Of a DNA stretch of 8,825 bases, positions 1-7,668 are shown piece by piece. The notes under the pieces are model-generated. The model was not told where the DNA came from and searched no databases. It saw nothing but the letters and a program-made list of their open reading frames with translations. Numbering within the stretch: position 1 is the stretch's first letter; every line of letters starts with the position of its first letter. The position numbers and the translations under genes were made by a program. Origin of the DNA: Thermoanaerobaculales bacterium (GTDB lineage: Bacteria; Acidobacteriota; Thermoanaerobaculia; Thermoanaerobaculales; Sulfomarinibacteraceae); the NCBI GenBank assembly GCA_029932545.1, contig JAOZPW010000164.1, positions 1 through 8,825 of the forward strand, given 5' to 3'.

Positions 1-1812
1 GATCAGCAAAGGCACAAACGGCAGGACGTACGGCGCCTTGATGATCAGAGCGAGGGCGACGGGAATCGAGCCCATCCATAGCCACGCCCCTGAGTCTCGC
101 TTGATCGCTTCGGCCCACAGCCAGGCCATGGCGTGGGCAAAGAACAAGGCGCCATAATCGATGTGGACGGCCCGCGAATAGAAGAGGGCCAGCGGGACAA
201 TCATGGAGATCACAGTGGCAAGCCGGGCGGTCTCGCGGTCGGTGATCGTACGCACGAATAGAAACAGAAAGAGGGTTGATCCGATGAAGAAAATCAGGGT
301 GACCCAGCGTGCAGTGATATGGCTCGGTCCGAAGAGGTGGTAGGCGACGGCGGAGACAGCTTCGGGTAGGGGAAACTCCAGAATCAGGGTCCTGTAGTTT
401 CCCATCCAACAGACCGAAGGGTGCAGGAGGTCGATGCCGTCAGCGTAGAAGGCGTGGATGTATTGAGCGGTGTCGCACTGTCTCCAGGTGTGCGGGCTGT
501 CAATCGATTCTCCCATATGAGGCGCCCGCAGCAGCAGGGCGCCAAGTATCAGCAGGATTACCATCGCGCTGCCGAGCGACGTATGGAACCGGTGGGTGCT
601 GTTGTTCAGTGCAGTGTGTTCGACACCTTCGGAATCGTACCGGGCGAAGGGACCGGCGGCGATCAGGCCGAGGGGCAGCCAGAACAGCAGCCACGATGAG
701 AGGTGGGGTTCGCAGACCAGTCGATGACCGTCAGGAATCAGGCAGAAGAGTCCGAAGAGCAGCAGAATCAGAGGGTCCCACTCGCCGTCTGTCCTGGCGT
801 TTTTGTTCCCCCTCCTGAGACCCATGATGCTGACCAGGAGCAGAAGGGCCAATCCGATCATGCCTCCGTAGAACAGAGTGCCGATGAAGGCGCTGTGGGC
901 ATGGGGGACGGTAAATCCTTTGGGGAAATCCCCGGATCCTGGCGGGAAAACGATGTTGTCGTCGGCATTGATGCCTGCGCCGAAAACGAGATTATCGGAA
1001 ATCTGATCCAGGAGGGTCTGCCAGATGTGGACTCGGCCGGCATCGCCGCGAACAACAAATCCCACAAGTGTTGGCCCGGTGGTCAAGGAGATACCGAAGA
1101 CGATGATGACGACCGCAACCGCCGCGGCCAACGCCCGTCTGCCTCGATACAGAGCGATGCTGGCGAGACCTGCCACGATGGCCGCGAGGATCACCGTTCG
1201 GCCGCGGGTCAGAAAAATACCCAGACCGAGAAGGACTGAGGCTGCTGTCCACACGATCCGGGAGGTTTCCACCCGGGTTCGAAGTGCCGACCCCAGGGCC
1301 AGCAGGGCGGCAAAGCCCAGGGCCTGGGCGAAGAGATTGGGGTGTTCGAAGTGGATTGCCGAGTGCAGACGCCCGGGATGGTAAATCCGGCCGAAGAGCC
1401 AGGCAAATATCGATACCAGAGTGATCGAAGTTGCAGCGATGACGATGACCCGTCGAAAGTATTCGAGGCGAGACCGGTCGAAGAGTTGGGACACGCAGAA
1501 GGCGAAGGTGGCGGTTGCCAGTGCGTGCAAGCCGACCGTCTCCAAGGGGCGCTCGACGGGTGTCTGAGCCCAGAGCGCCGAAGCCGCAAGATAGGTGATG
1601 AAAATACCCGAGGCGAGACCCAGTGGACCAAATTCAAATGGTCTTCCAGGACGAAGAGCACAAAAAATCCAGAGTCCGGGCATGACCAGGAAGTAGAAGA
1701 AGAGGTTGTGGGGCGCGCTCGCCTGAGCGGTTGTCGAAGGCATGCAATACCAGCCGACAATGAAAGCCAGCAGAAGGCCGAATGCCAGTCGAGATCTGGT
1801 GTCGGCCGTCAC
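1..1812 (-). CDS. Fusion membrane protein: O-antigen ligase/polymerase domain followed by GT-C (GT39-like) glycosyltransferase domain, partial (runs off window)
   Basis: I translated the complement from the GTG at 1812-1810 and found 604 codons with no stop to the window edge. The C-terminus is missing. Residues 1-390 look like a Wzy/WaaL O-antigen ligase: many hydrophobic segments, HPN at 157-159, LTRGRT at 201-206, R-G-D-A-G-R at 255-260 with W264, and the PHAH loop at 303-306 followed by a hydrophobic helix. A polar linker (about 391-412) follows, then a hydrophobic helix (about 413-428) and a GT-C/PMT_2-like start: D438, TWRQCDT at 442-448, W469-MGN, LEFPLPE at 478-484 and YSRAVHIDY at 545-553. 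That order matches the first periplasmic loop and helices of GT39/GT83-type polyprenyl-phosphate-sugar transferases. The start overlaps the upstream stop as GTGA, with GGGGA 8 nt before it (1821-1825). Likely role: polymerise or ligate a lipid-linked glycan and add sugars on the periplasmic face. The reading frame is certain; domain identity is from motifs only. Confidence 0.85.
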   Translation of the reverse strand, partial: MTADTRSRLAFGLLLAFIVGWYCMPSTTAQASAPHNLFFYFLVMPGLWIFCALRPGRPFEFGPLGLASGIFITYLAASALWAQTPVERPLETVGLHALATATFAFCVSQLFDRSRLEYFRRVIVIAATSITLVSIFAWLFGRIYHPGRLHSAIHFEHPNLFAQALGFAALLALGSALRTRVETSRIVWTAASVLLGLGIFLTRGRTVILAAIVAGLASIALYRGRRALAAAVAVVIIVFGISLTTGPTLVGFVVRGDAGRVHIWQTLLDQISDNLVFGAGINADDNIVFPPGSGDFPKGFTVPHAHSAFIGTLFYGGMIGLALLLLVSIMGLRRGNKNARTDGEWDPLILLLFGLFCLIPDGHRLVCEPHLSSWLLFWLPLGLIAAGPFARYDSEGVEHTALNNSTHRFHTSLGSAMVILLILGALLLRAPHMGESIDSPHTWRQCDTAQYIHAFYADGIDLLHPSVCWMGNYRTLILEFPLPEAVSAVAYHLFGPSHITARWVTLIFFIGSTLFLFLFVRTITDRETARLATVISMIVPLALFYSRAVHIDYGALFFAHAMAWLWAEAIKRDSGAWLWMGSIPVALALIIKAPYVLPFVPLLI

Positions 1813-2873
1813 TGGTCCATTCCCCAAAGATCGGCGTAGGCTGCGACGGTGTCTTCCAGGGCGTGCAGGATGAGCCCTGAGGTCGAAGGTGGATGACGCA
1901 AGATATGGGAGCACTCTGAGGCTAGATTTTTGGGCTCGGTGACCCGCCACCGCTCGGATGGTGCGGCTGTTCCGACCGGACCCGAAACGAGAGACATGCC
2001 GCGAGAGAGGGCCTCTGAAAAGACGAAACCCTGGCCTTCGAACCGCGAGGGGTGGAGGAGTACTCGGGCCTTTTTCATCAGGCGCAGGACTTCGGGGCGG
2101 GGGAGTTCTCCGGTGAAAACCAGGTGATTGGCCAGTCCGTGCTCTCGGGCCTCGGCTTCGAGTTGAGCTCTCAAGGGTCCGTCGCCCACCAGAACCGTTC
2201 GGTGCGTTGGGTTGTCCGCCGCAAGGCGCCCGCAGACGTCCAGCAGGAGCGACCACCGCTTGAGTTCGATCAGGGATCCGACCCCCAATACGTCGATCGG
2301 TCGTGCATTCCACTCGGGCAGCACCTCCGGGGGTGGGTCGATACCCCATGGGATGACGCGAGCTGCTGCTTTTCCGGATGACTGTTCGAGGGTCGCCGCG
2401 GCTCGATCAGAGATGGTGATCACTTGAGTTGAGCCGCGGGAAAGTCTTGAGAGATAACGATTGCTTGGCAGAACGTCCTGACCCATTGCCGTGACGCTCC
2501 ACGGACAGGCCCAAGAACGAGTGATTGAGGAGGCCACCAGGGCGGCATCAGTGAGCCAGAGAGCGTGGACATGCGAGAAGGATTGTTCTTTGTGGAGCCT
2601 CCCGGCCAGCCTTCGGGCGCGTGCCAGGTCGATCAAACGCAGCGGCCAACGGTGATTGGCCCTTCCCAGGGCCCGAACTTCAATGCCGTGCCACCGGTAT
2701 CTTCGTCTCTTCGAGGGGTAATGGAGAGCCAGGACAGTCACATCAAGGTCGGGGTATTGGACCGAGAGTTCGCGCAGCATCAACTGGAGGGGCGGGATGC
2801 ACAGAGAATCCTGCTCGTCTGCAGGGAAGCCGGGCGTCAGCAGCAGAACGCGGTGTGGGGCCGGGGCTGTCAA
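1809..2873 (-). CDS. GT4-family (GT-B fold) glycosyltransferase
   Basis: A 354-residue protein, within the usual length for retaining GT4 enzymes, which transfer a sugar from a nucleotide-sugar in the cytoplasm. The N-terminal Rossmann strand reads VLLLTPGFPADEQ (9-21). The C-terminal donor-binding domain has GVGSLIELKRW (197-207), LVGDGPLRAQL (228-238) and the family E-x7-E signature, E279 to E287, in HPSRFEGQGFVFSE. No membrane segment is evident. The frame stays open further upstream, to 3023 as an ATG-started ORF, but that extension lies inside the preceding gene and is low-complexity. I place the start at TTG 2873-2871, which has GGAGG 7 nt upstream and overlaps the previous stop as TTGA. 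It ends in a GTGA overlap with the fusion gene. The sugar and acceptor cannot be told from sequence. Confidence 0.9.
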   Translation of the reverse strand: MTAPAPHRVLLLTPGFPADEQDSLCIPPLQLMLRELSVQYPDLDVTVLALHYPSKRRRYRWHGIEVRALGRANHRWPLRLIDLARARRLAGRLHKEQSFSHVHALWLTDAALVASSITRSWACPWSVTAMGQDVLPSNRYLSRLSRGSTQVITISDRAAATLEQSSGKAAARVIPWGIDPPPEVLPEWNARPIDVLGVGSLIELKRWSLLLDVCGRLAADNPTHRTVLVGDGPLRAQLEAEAREHGLANHLVFTGELPRPEVLRLMKKARVLLHPSRFEGQGFVFSEALSRGMSLVSGPVGTAAPSERWRVTEPKNLASECSHILRHPPSTSGLILHALEDTVAAYADLWGMDQ

Positions 2874-4399
2874 GAGGCCGCCTCCGCACGAGGAAAGCCT
2901 GCTTGGTGGACGCAGTGCTCTTCGAAACGCCTGAGTGTGTAGAGGCCCCATGCCTCGATTTCCTGCAGCGAGCCGTGGTCCTCCAACCACCGGGTATTGA
3001 TTCCCGGCGCCTGATTCTGCCACCGAGCGATGATGTCATCGGGCTGTGTCAGGAGGAATACCGGGCGCCCACCCTTGATCAGCATTCCCAGTGTGGCTTC
3101 GTTTTGGTCGAAGAGTTCGAAGGTCTGCAAATCGCTGTGGTGTTCGAAAGTCTGAGTGATCTCGAACGTCAGAACGATCGCATGGGCCGGAACCAATGCC
3201 TCGACCGAGTGCACCGTGTGGATGATGGCCCGGGCGGCAGAGGTGAAGCTCTCGATACGTCGGGCGCCCCAGGCAACTATCAACGCAAGCGACAAGGCGA
3301 TGGCCACTCGTATCGCCTTGCCCAGGACCGGTCTTGGGAGCAGGGTCCATGCTCCCCACGCCGCAAGAAGAATGAAAGGTATCGCGTTGGTCAGGCAGAA
3401 GCGCAGATTGCGGAGGGGGAGGCCGACAAAAAAGAAGAATGGGACTCCGGCCCACAAAACCAACGTCAGTGAGCGGTAACGTTCGTTGTCCCGCCACAGT
3501 CGCCACAGGCCCCAGCCGGCCAAAGGACCCAGAAGCGGTCCAAGAAATGCCGGGTGGTAGAGAGGCGCCAGGTAGTAGAGGAGACCTGGCGCCTTGGCCG
3601 ACAGAGTACCCGCCGGAATCTCGGGGATGGGGCCCCAGACGGCATTGAGGAGGTTCCAGTTCCGAAAATAGCTCGTCAGATCGAATGCCTGGTTGTGGAA
3701 AAGAGTGAAAAGGACTGCGCCTGACCCCAAGGCGGCGGCGAGGAGAGCCGGGAAGATATGACGCAACCGCCTGCCGTAGGCGAGACCTCTCAGCGCCGGT
3801 ACCGCCAGGGCCGGTGCGACCAAAATGGAGGCCCACCGAGTGGCAACGGCGGCACATCCGAAAACCACGGCAAGAGCCAAGAGCCATCGGTGGCGGGGAG
3901 TAGTGGCAAATTCAAGAGCTGTCCACATCGAGAGGAGGATTAGTGCAAGAGCCGTGGCGTCTGACATGCTGACGATCGAACTGAGCACCGCCTGGCCGCC
4001 GATGGCGGTGAGAACGGCTGCGAGGACGGCGGCCCCGTCGCCTCCGGAGGGAAGGAGTCTCCGACCGACGAGATATGTCAGGGGTGCGGCCAACGAACCC
4101 ATTACCAGGGACACCAGCTGCGCGGCAATCGGCACTCCACCAACCGCCAACGACATCAGGGCGACCAGGGCCGGGTAGCCTTGCGGCCAGTGAAAGCCCG
4201 GAGGTGCCGGAATGCCCTCAAGGAGGGTGGCTCTCAGCGCCATGGCCTGGTCAAAATAGGCGTAGGCATCCTGGCCGTAGAGGCCGTCAAAACCGGTGGC
4301 CGTCACGGCAAAAACTCGAACTATCAGGGCTCCGGCAAAGAGCAGTGTGGCTGTCCGCCAAAGCCATGCCGCCTGGGAAGGCAGTGCAGAAGTGTTCAC
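2870..4399 (-). CDS. GT-C membrane glycosyltransferase, PMT/ArnT-like (GT39/GT83)
   Basis: A 509-residue polytopic membrane protein. Hydrophobic segments begin at about 12 and recur to about 378, followed by a soluble C-terminal tail of about 130 residues. The first extracytoplasmic loop holds the expected acidic motif, LYGQDAYAYFDQ (40-51, D44), followed by WPQGYPALVAL (71-81), the usual loop before helix 2. SMSDATALALILLSMW (144-159) and NLRFCLTNAIPFILL (331-345) also fit the family. Such enzymes use a polyprenyl-phosphate sugar and glycosylate lipid or protein acceptors on the periplasmic side. The start is GTG at 4399, overlapping the methyltransferase stop as GTGA, with GGAG 5 nt upstream. 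It ends in a TTGA overlap with the GT4 gene. Donor and acceptor are unknown. Together with the downstream fusion this gives the operon two separate GT-C modules. Confidence 0.85.
   Translation of the reverse strand: MNTSALPSQAAWLWRTATLLFAGALIVRVFAVTATGFDGLYGQDAYAYFDQAMALRATLLEGIPAPPGFHWPQGYPALVALMSLAVGGVPIAAQLVSLVMGSLAAPLTYLVGRRLLPSGGDGAAVLAAVLTAIGGQAVLSSIVSMSDATALALILLSMWTALEFATTPRHRWLLALAVVFGCAAVATRWASILVAPALAVPALRGLAYGRRLRHIFPALLAAALGSGAVLFTLFHNQAFDLTSYFRNWNLLNAVWGPIPEIPAGTLSAKAPGLLYYLAPLYHPAFLGPLLGPLAGWGLWRLWRDNERYRSLTLVLWAGVPFFFFVGLPLRNLRFCLTNAIPFILLAAWGAWTLLPRPVLGKAIRVAIALSLALIVAWGARRIESFTSAARAIIHTVHSVEALVPAHAIVLTFEITQTFEHHSDLQTFELFDQNEATLGMLIKGGRPVFLLTQPDDIIARWQNQAPGINTRWLEDHGSLQEIEAWGLYTLRRFEEHCVHQAGFPRAEAAS
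2881..2885 (-). promoter_or_regulatory. Ribosome binding site that fixes the TTG start of the GT4 gene
   Basis: GGAGG on the minus strand, 7 nt before TTG 2873-2871. It lies inside the end of the GT-C gene and is the strongest Shine-Dalgarno match near this junction, which makes the overlapping TTG a better start than the distant upstream ATG. Confidence 0.7.
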
Positions 4400-5196
4400 G
4401 AACGCTCCAGATGGATCAGGGCATGATCGGAGATCGAACCCAGGAGTCCTCTCTGTTGGAGAATCTGGTCGGTTTTTGCCAGGGCGGCGAGAGTGCGGGG
4501 GTTACGGCCGGCCCAGGGCTCGAGGAAAGAGGGGGGAACGGCGAAACCCACGGGCACGACCCCTCGTCGCCGAAAGGCCGGTTCGAAGGCTCGAACAACC
4601 GCCTGAGGGCTGTGGTACCAGGTTGAGACCGACGCCTGACCGACCGCTGCCGAGATCGGACCGCCCCGGAGCCTTCGAAAAGCGCTACGTGGCCTGCCGC
4701 GAAGGAGAAAGTAGAGTGTTTCCCAGAGGCAGGCGCGGGGCATGACGACCAAGACGGTGTGGCTCCCAGTAGCGGTGACCGGGACCAGTTTTTCGGCCAG
4801 ATTTTGAAGTCCGGCTTCGTCGATGCAGTTCAATGCGCCGAAGTTGGAAAATATCAGGTCGAACGGCCCCTCGAGATCGGAACAGTTCGGATCCTGAAGA
4901 TCCAACGGGACGGTGCGTATTTGGTCGGCCAGTCCGTATTTCTCTGCCTTGGCGTCGGTGAGCTTCAGCATCGAAGGCGAGATGTCGGTGGCGGTGACGA
5001 TATGGCCATTTTCGGCAAAATGGGTGGCGTCCTCGCCTGTACCGCAGCCGAGTTCCAGAATTGACATCGGTGCGTTGCCGAATACTCTACGATCGAGGTA
5101 GTGATGCACCGCCGATCGCTGGAGCCGGCCTATGCCTGAGTCGGTGAAGACCTGGTCGTAGCGGTCTGCTACCGAGTCGAAGGGTTGGTAGGTCAT
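4396..5196 (-). CDS. Class I SAM-dependent methyltransferase
   Basis: A 266-residue protein with the Rossmann-type methyltransferase core: motif I ILELGCGTGEDATHF (46-60), the acidic end of strand 2 in TATDIS (D71), a DLQD stretch at 99-102, and motif IV-like PFDLIFSNFGALN (111-123). The N-terminal FDSVADRYDQVF (6-17) is the cap commonly seen in small-molecule methyltransferases. The C-terminal half carries an RGRPRSAFRRLRGG basic stretch (165-178) and could form an acceptor-binding lid. No signal peptide or membrane helix is seen, so it is cytoplasmic. It overlaps the radical SAM stop as ATGA and the next start as GTGA; only a weak AAGG lies before its ATG, which suggests translational coupling. 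Its substrate is unknown. From context it may methylate a sugar, a lipid carrier or the radical SAM product. Confidence 0.88.
   Translation of the reverse strand: MTYQPFDSVADRYDQVFTDSGIGRLQRSAVHHYLDRRVFGNAPMSILELGCGTGEDATHFAENGHIVTATDISPSMLKLTDAKAEKYGLADQIRTVPLDLQDPNCSDLEGPFDLIFSNFGALNCIDEAGLQNLAEKLVPVTATGSHTVLVVMPRACLWETLYFLLRGRPRSAFRRLRGGPISAAVGQASVSTWYHSPQAVVRAFEPAFRRRGVVPVGFAVPPSFLEPWAGRNPRTLAALAKTDQILQQRGLLGSISDHALIHLERS
4405..4408 (-). promoter_or_regulatory. Ribosome binding site for the GT-C gene
   Basis: GGAG on the minus strand, 5 nt before GTG 4399-4397, within the last codons of the methyltransferase gene. It supports the GTG start that overlaps the methyltransferase stop. Confidence 0.6.
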
Positions 5197-6653
5197 GCCT
5201 TTTCGAGTCGTTTCAGTCGGAGGCCCTCCACAAGGGCTGCCGGTCCGTGGAAGGCGGTGGCTGCTGCACTTCGGAGCAGACTTCGATTGAGGCGTCCGGG
5301 GTTTCTGGCCAGGGATCTGAGGCTTTTGAGTCCGCGTGCCGTTTGGAACCGGCGGTGAACATAGCGATGCAGCCGGCGGTAATACTGCGGAGAGAAGGTT
5401 CCCTGGTACATCAGCGCCAGGTCGCCCGAGTCCGTCCAGTTGGTTTTTTGGCCCATCTGCGCCTTGACGGTGTCGAAGAAGGGCGTGCCCGGCAGGGGGT
5501 AGGAGACCGAGATTCCGATCTCGTCCGGCAGCAATTCCAGGACAAGATTGATCGTTTTGTCGATGTCCTGCTTGTCTTCACCCAGGTAGCCGAATTGCAG
5601 GAAGAAAGCGACCCGAACACCGGCGTTTTTGAGGAGCCTTGTTGCCTCTCGGACTTGTTCGACCGTGATGCCTTTGGCCATCGCGTCCATGATTTTCTGA
5701 GAGCCTGATTCGACGCCCATCCACACCGTGTCCAGACCTGCCCGAGCCAGCGGATCGACGATCTCGGGTCTGGCCAGGAGATCAACCCTCGCCTGGATCA
5801 TGAAGCGAATATCCAGCCGGCGCTGTTTGAGGCCGTCGGCAAAGGTCTCCAGCCAGTCGGCCCGCAGGCCAAAGATGTCATCGCAGAACCAGACATGTTC
5901 GAAGTCGTGGTGGTCCTTGAGCCAGGCCACATCCTCGACAACCCTTTCGGGAGAGTGCAGGAAGTACTGGTCGCCGTAGATCGGCTTGGCGCACCACGTG
6001 CAACTGTAGGGACAGCCTCGTGAAGAGACCAGGTTGAGGGACCAGTAGCCGTGGTGGGCGCGCCACATCTCTTCGTAGGGCGACAGATCGACCAGATCCC
6101 ATGCGGGCCGAGGCAGAGTATCGGGCTCTCTGAGAGTTTTCCGTGGCGGGGAGAGCACGACCTGATCCTCTTCGAGGAGTGCAAGCCCGGGGATGGCCCC
6201 GAGATCGGCGTCAGGGTCGGATCCGATGGCCTCGACGATCTCACCGAGGGTGATTTCTCCCTCTCCCAGGATGATGGCATCAGCGCCGTGTTTGAGGTAG
6301 CGCAGGCGGTGATCGGAGGCGTCGGAACTGCACACCAGAACCTGGCACCCGGCCTCTTTTCCTGAGCGGATCATTTCGAAGGCCGCATCTTGCATCGTTG
6401 ACAGGCACATCTTGGTCAGCCAATTGAATCCGTCGTCGTAGATCACCAGGATGTCGGGGCGACGCGTTTTCAGGGTGGAGCGCAATTCATCGGGGCCGGT
6501 GGCGAACATCGTATCGTGGAGGGAGACGTCGTGACCTTGCTGTCGAAGCCATGCCATGGCGTAGAGCGTGGCCAGCGGCGGATAGGGTTTGGCGGCCTTC
6601 CACTGCTTGTGGTCCAGGCGGAGAAAGTACGAGTGGGTGAAGAGGATCTTCAT
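5193..6653 (-). CDS. B12-binding-type radical SAM enzyme
   Basis: A 486-residue cytoplasmic protein. The N-terminal 1-170 region resembles a cobalamin-binding Rossmann domain: KILFTHSYF strand, YPPLATLYAMAWLRQQGHDV (24-43), DILVIYDDG (67-75) and the typical IILGEGEITLGEIVEA (127-142). The radical SAM barrel follows, with SRGCPYSCTWC giving the 4Fe-4S ligands C214, C218 and C221, and later WMGVESGSQKIMDAM (311-325), the usual GxESG strand. SYPLPGTPFFD falls in the C-terminal part. The position of the cobalamin lower-ligand His in DxHxxG appears to be Met here (D47-T-M49), so B12 would be bound without His ligation, or the domain is not a B12 site. Family enzymes methylate or rearrange unreactive carbons. 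The ATG at 6653 overlaps the nucleotidyltransferase stop as ATGA and has GAGG 4 nt upstream. The substrate is unknown; context suggests a sugar or lipid precursor. Confidence 0.92.
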   Translation of the reverse strand: MKILFTHSYFLRLDHKQWKAAKPYPPLATLYAMAWLRQQGHDVSLHDTMFATGPDELRSTLKTRRPDILVIYDDGFNWLTKMCLSTMQDAAFEMIRSGKEAGCQVLVCSSDASDHRLRYLKHGADAIILGEGEITLGEIVEAIGSDPDADLGAIPGLALLEEDQVVLSPPRKTLREPDTLPRPAWDLVDLSPYEEMWRAHHGYWSLNLVSSRGCPYSCTWCAKPIYGDQYFLHSPERVVEDVAWLKDHHDFEHVWFCDDIFGLRADWLETFADGLKQRRLDIRFMIQARVDLLARPEIVDPLARAGLDTVWMGVESGSQKIMDAMAKGITVEQVREATRLLKNAGVRVAFFLQFGYLGEDKQDIDKTINLVLELLPDEIGISVSYPLPGTPFFDTVKAQMGQKTNWTDSGDLALMYQGTFSPQYYRRLHRYVHRRFQTARGLKSLRSLARNPGRLNRSLLRSAAATAFHGPAALVEGLRLKRLEKA

Positions 6654-7627
6654 CGTTCCTCGAGGACAACGCCGTGCTGCCGGCCGAATTCCAGTATCCG
6701 TTGATCAAATCGCTCAAGGATGCGCGCCTGCAGGCTCTGGGGGTGGTGTTTGGAGACGTTTTTGGCCGTGCGGAGCGCCAGGTCGAATTCGGCGCCCTCG
6801 ATGTGGCCGTATCGCTTGCGGTTGTGCTGTTCGACCAGGTTGTGGCAGCGATCGTCCAGGGTGTCGCCTCGTGGACCGGACAGGGAGTATTCGACTGCAC
6901 GTGCCGGGGCGTTTGGAAGCCACTGTTGAGTCTTCACTGGAAACTCGGCCGTCCAGTTGGGTAAGAAGGCGCCGACCCAGCGGTTGGTTTTGAAGAAACG
7001 GTCAAACAGCGCGGCATTGACCGTCGGCATCAGCCAGGCGATCTCGGTCGCCGTGAAGAGGTTGTGGTCCGGAACCTCAAGGTGGTCTTCGGTCACCAGA
7101 TAGTTGATGCAGAAGGTCCTGCGGGAGTTCAGCAGGAAGACCTTTTTGAACGCCATCAGGAAGACTCGGCATATCCACAGCCGGCCGGGAGCGGTGATGA
7201 CGAAGAAGTCGACATCGTCGCCTCGGGCAAAAACGCCCTTGGAGATTGTTCCGCTGAGGGCGACGCCACGGACGAATGGAAAGCGCGCGATCAAACGGGA
7301 GCGCCTGAGGGCTCGGGGCATCACCCGTTTCGCCCGGGCCTCCGCCTCGACCCTCTCCTCGACAAGGGTCGGATCCCCGAGATGGACCCAGGGCCCGTTG
7401 CGGGTGATGAGCCCCTGGTCGAGGAGAGAACGCACCTCAGTTTCCAGTGCTTCCAGGTCAGGCCACTGGATCTCAGAAAAACGGTACAACTCTTCGATAC
7501 GCAGAGGGAAACGAAAAATTCCGTAGTAGATCAGGGATCGCAGGATCGCCCGCCGATACCGGTCGGCAGCCGGTCGGGGTGGTGACGGCGCGTCATCGTG
7601 GGCGGTGGTGGGAAGGTGCTCAAGCAT
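6650..7627 (-). CDS. Nucleotidyltransferase-fold protein with N-terminal winged-helix-like region
   Basis: A 325-residue protein, first gene of the operon. Residues about 24-90 are predicted helical (RRAILRSLIYYGIFRFPL at 25-42, then LEALETEVRSLLDQGLITRNG) and read like a small winged-helix. The pol-beta-type nucleotidyltransferase core follows: SGTISKG (125-131) in place of the usual GS motif, and GDDVDFFVI (136-144), where D138 and D140 would bind metal. RTFCINYLVTED (170-181) likely supplies the third strand and acid. The C-terminal 190-325 region is mostly helical and unassigned. I chose ATG 7627-7625 because a promoter candidate sits just upstream and the conserved-looking part starts soon after; an in-frame ATG at 7669 would overlap the -35 box. 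There is no Shine-Dalgarno. I recall similar proteins beside radical SAM genes in polysaccharide loci, but their reaction is not known to me. Confidence 0.85.
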   Translation of the reverse strand: MLEHLPTTAHDDAPSPPRPAADRYRRAILRSLIYYGIFRFPLRIEELYRFSEIQWPDLEALETEVRSLLDQGLITRNGPWVHLGDPTLVEERVEAEARAKRVMPRALRRSRLIARFPFVRGVALSGTISKGVFARGDDVDFFVITAPGRLWICRVFLMAFKKVFLLNSRRTFCINYLVTEDHLEVPDHNLFTATEIAWLMPTVNAALFDRFFKTNRWVGAFLPNWTAEFPVKTQQWLPNAPARAVEYSLSGPRGDTLDDRCHNLVEQHNRKRYGHIEGAEFDLALRTAKNVSKHHPQSLQARILERFDQRILEFGRQHGVVLEER

Positions 7628-7638
7628 TGTTGTTGGGG

Positions 7639-7668
7639 ATTGTATCGGGCCATGGTGAAATCTGTCCA
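7639..7668 (-). promoter_or_regulatory. Sigma70-like promoter for the six-gene operon
   Basis: On the minus strand, -35 TGGACA (7668-7663, 5 of 6 to TTGACA) and -10 TACAAT (7644-7639, 5 of 6 to TATAAT) are 18 bp apart. Transcription would start about 7 nt downstream, near 7632, leaving a leader of about five bases before the ATG at 7627. This fits the absence of a Shine-Dalgarno site there. It is a match by eye in a GC-rich background, without experimental support. Confidence 0.5.

Noticed and set aside
703..1239. Plus-strand open frame of 178 codons rich in Asp/Gln
   Set aside because: Antisense to the PHAH and LTRGRT regions of the ligase domain; low-complexity composition is expected from reading hydrophobic codons backwards.
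1209..1760. Minus-strand open frame of 183 codons
   Set aside because: It is an out-of-frame shadow of the ligase domain; its product is Ser/Pro/Arg-rich with no recognisable fold.
2874..3023. Upstream ATG start for the GT4 gene
   Set aside because: It overlaps the end of the GT-C gene in another frame, and the recognised fold begins just after TTG 2873.
2621..3472. Plus-strand open frame of 283 codons
   Set aside because: Antisense shadow of the GT-C and GT4 genes; Gly/Arg/Glu-rich, with no motifs.
3036..3887. Minus-strand open frame of 283 codons
   Set aside because: Shifted-frame shadow of the GT-C gene, which has clear membrane helices and motifs in the other frame.
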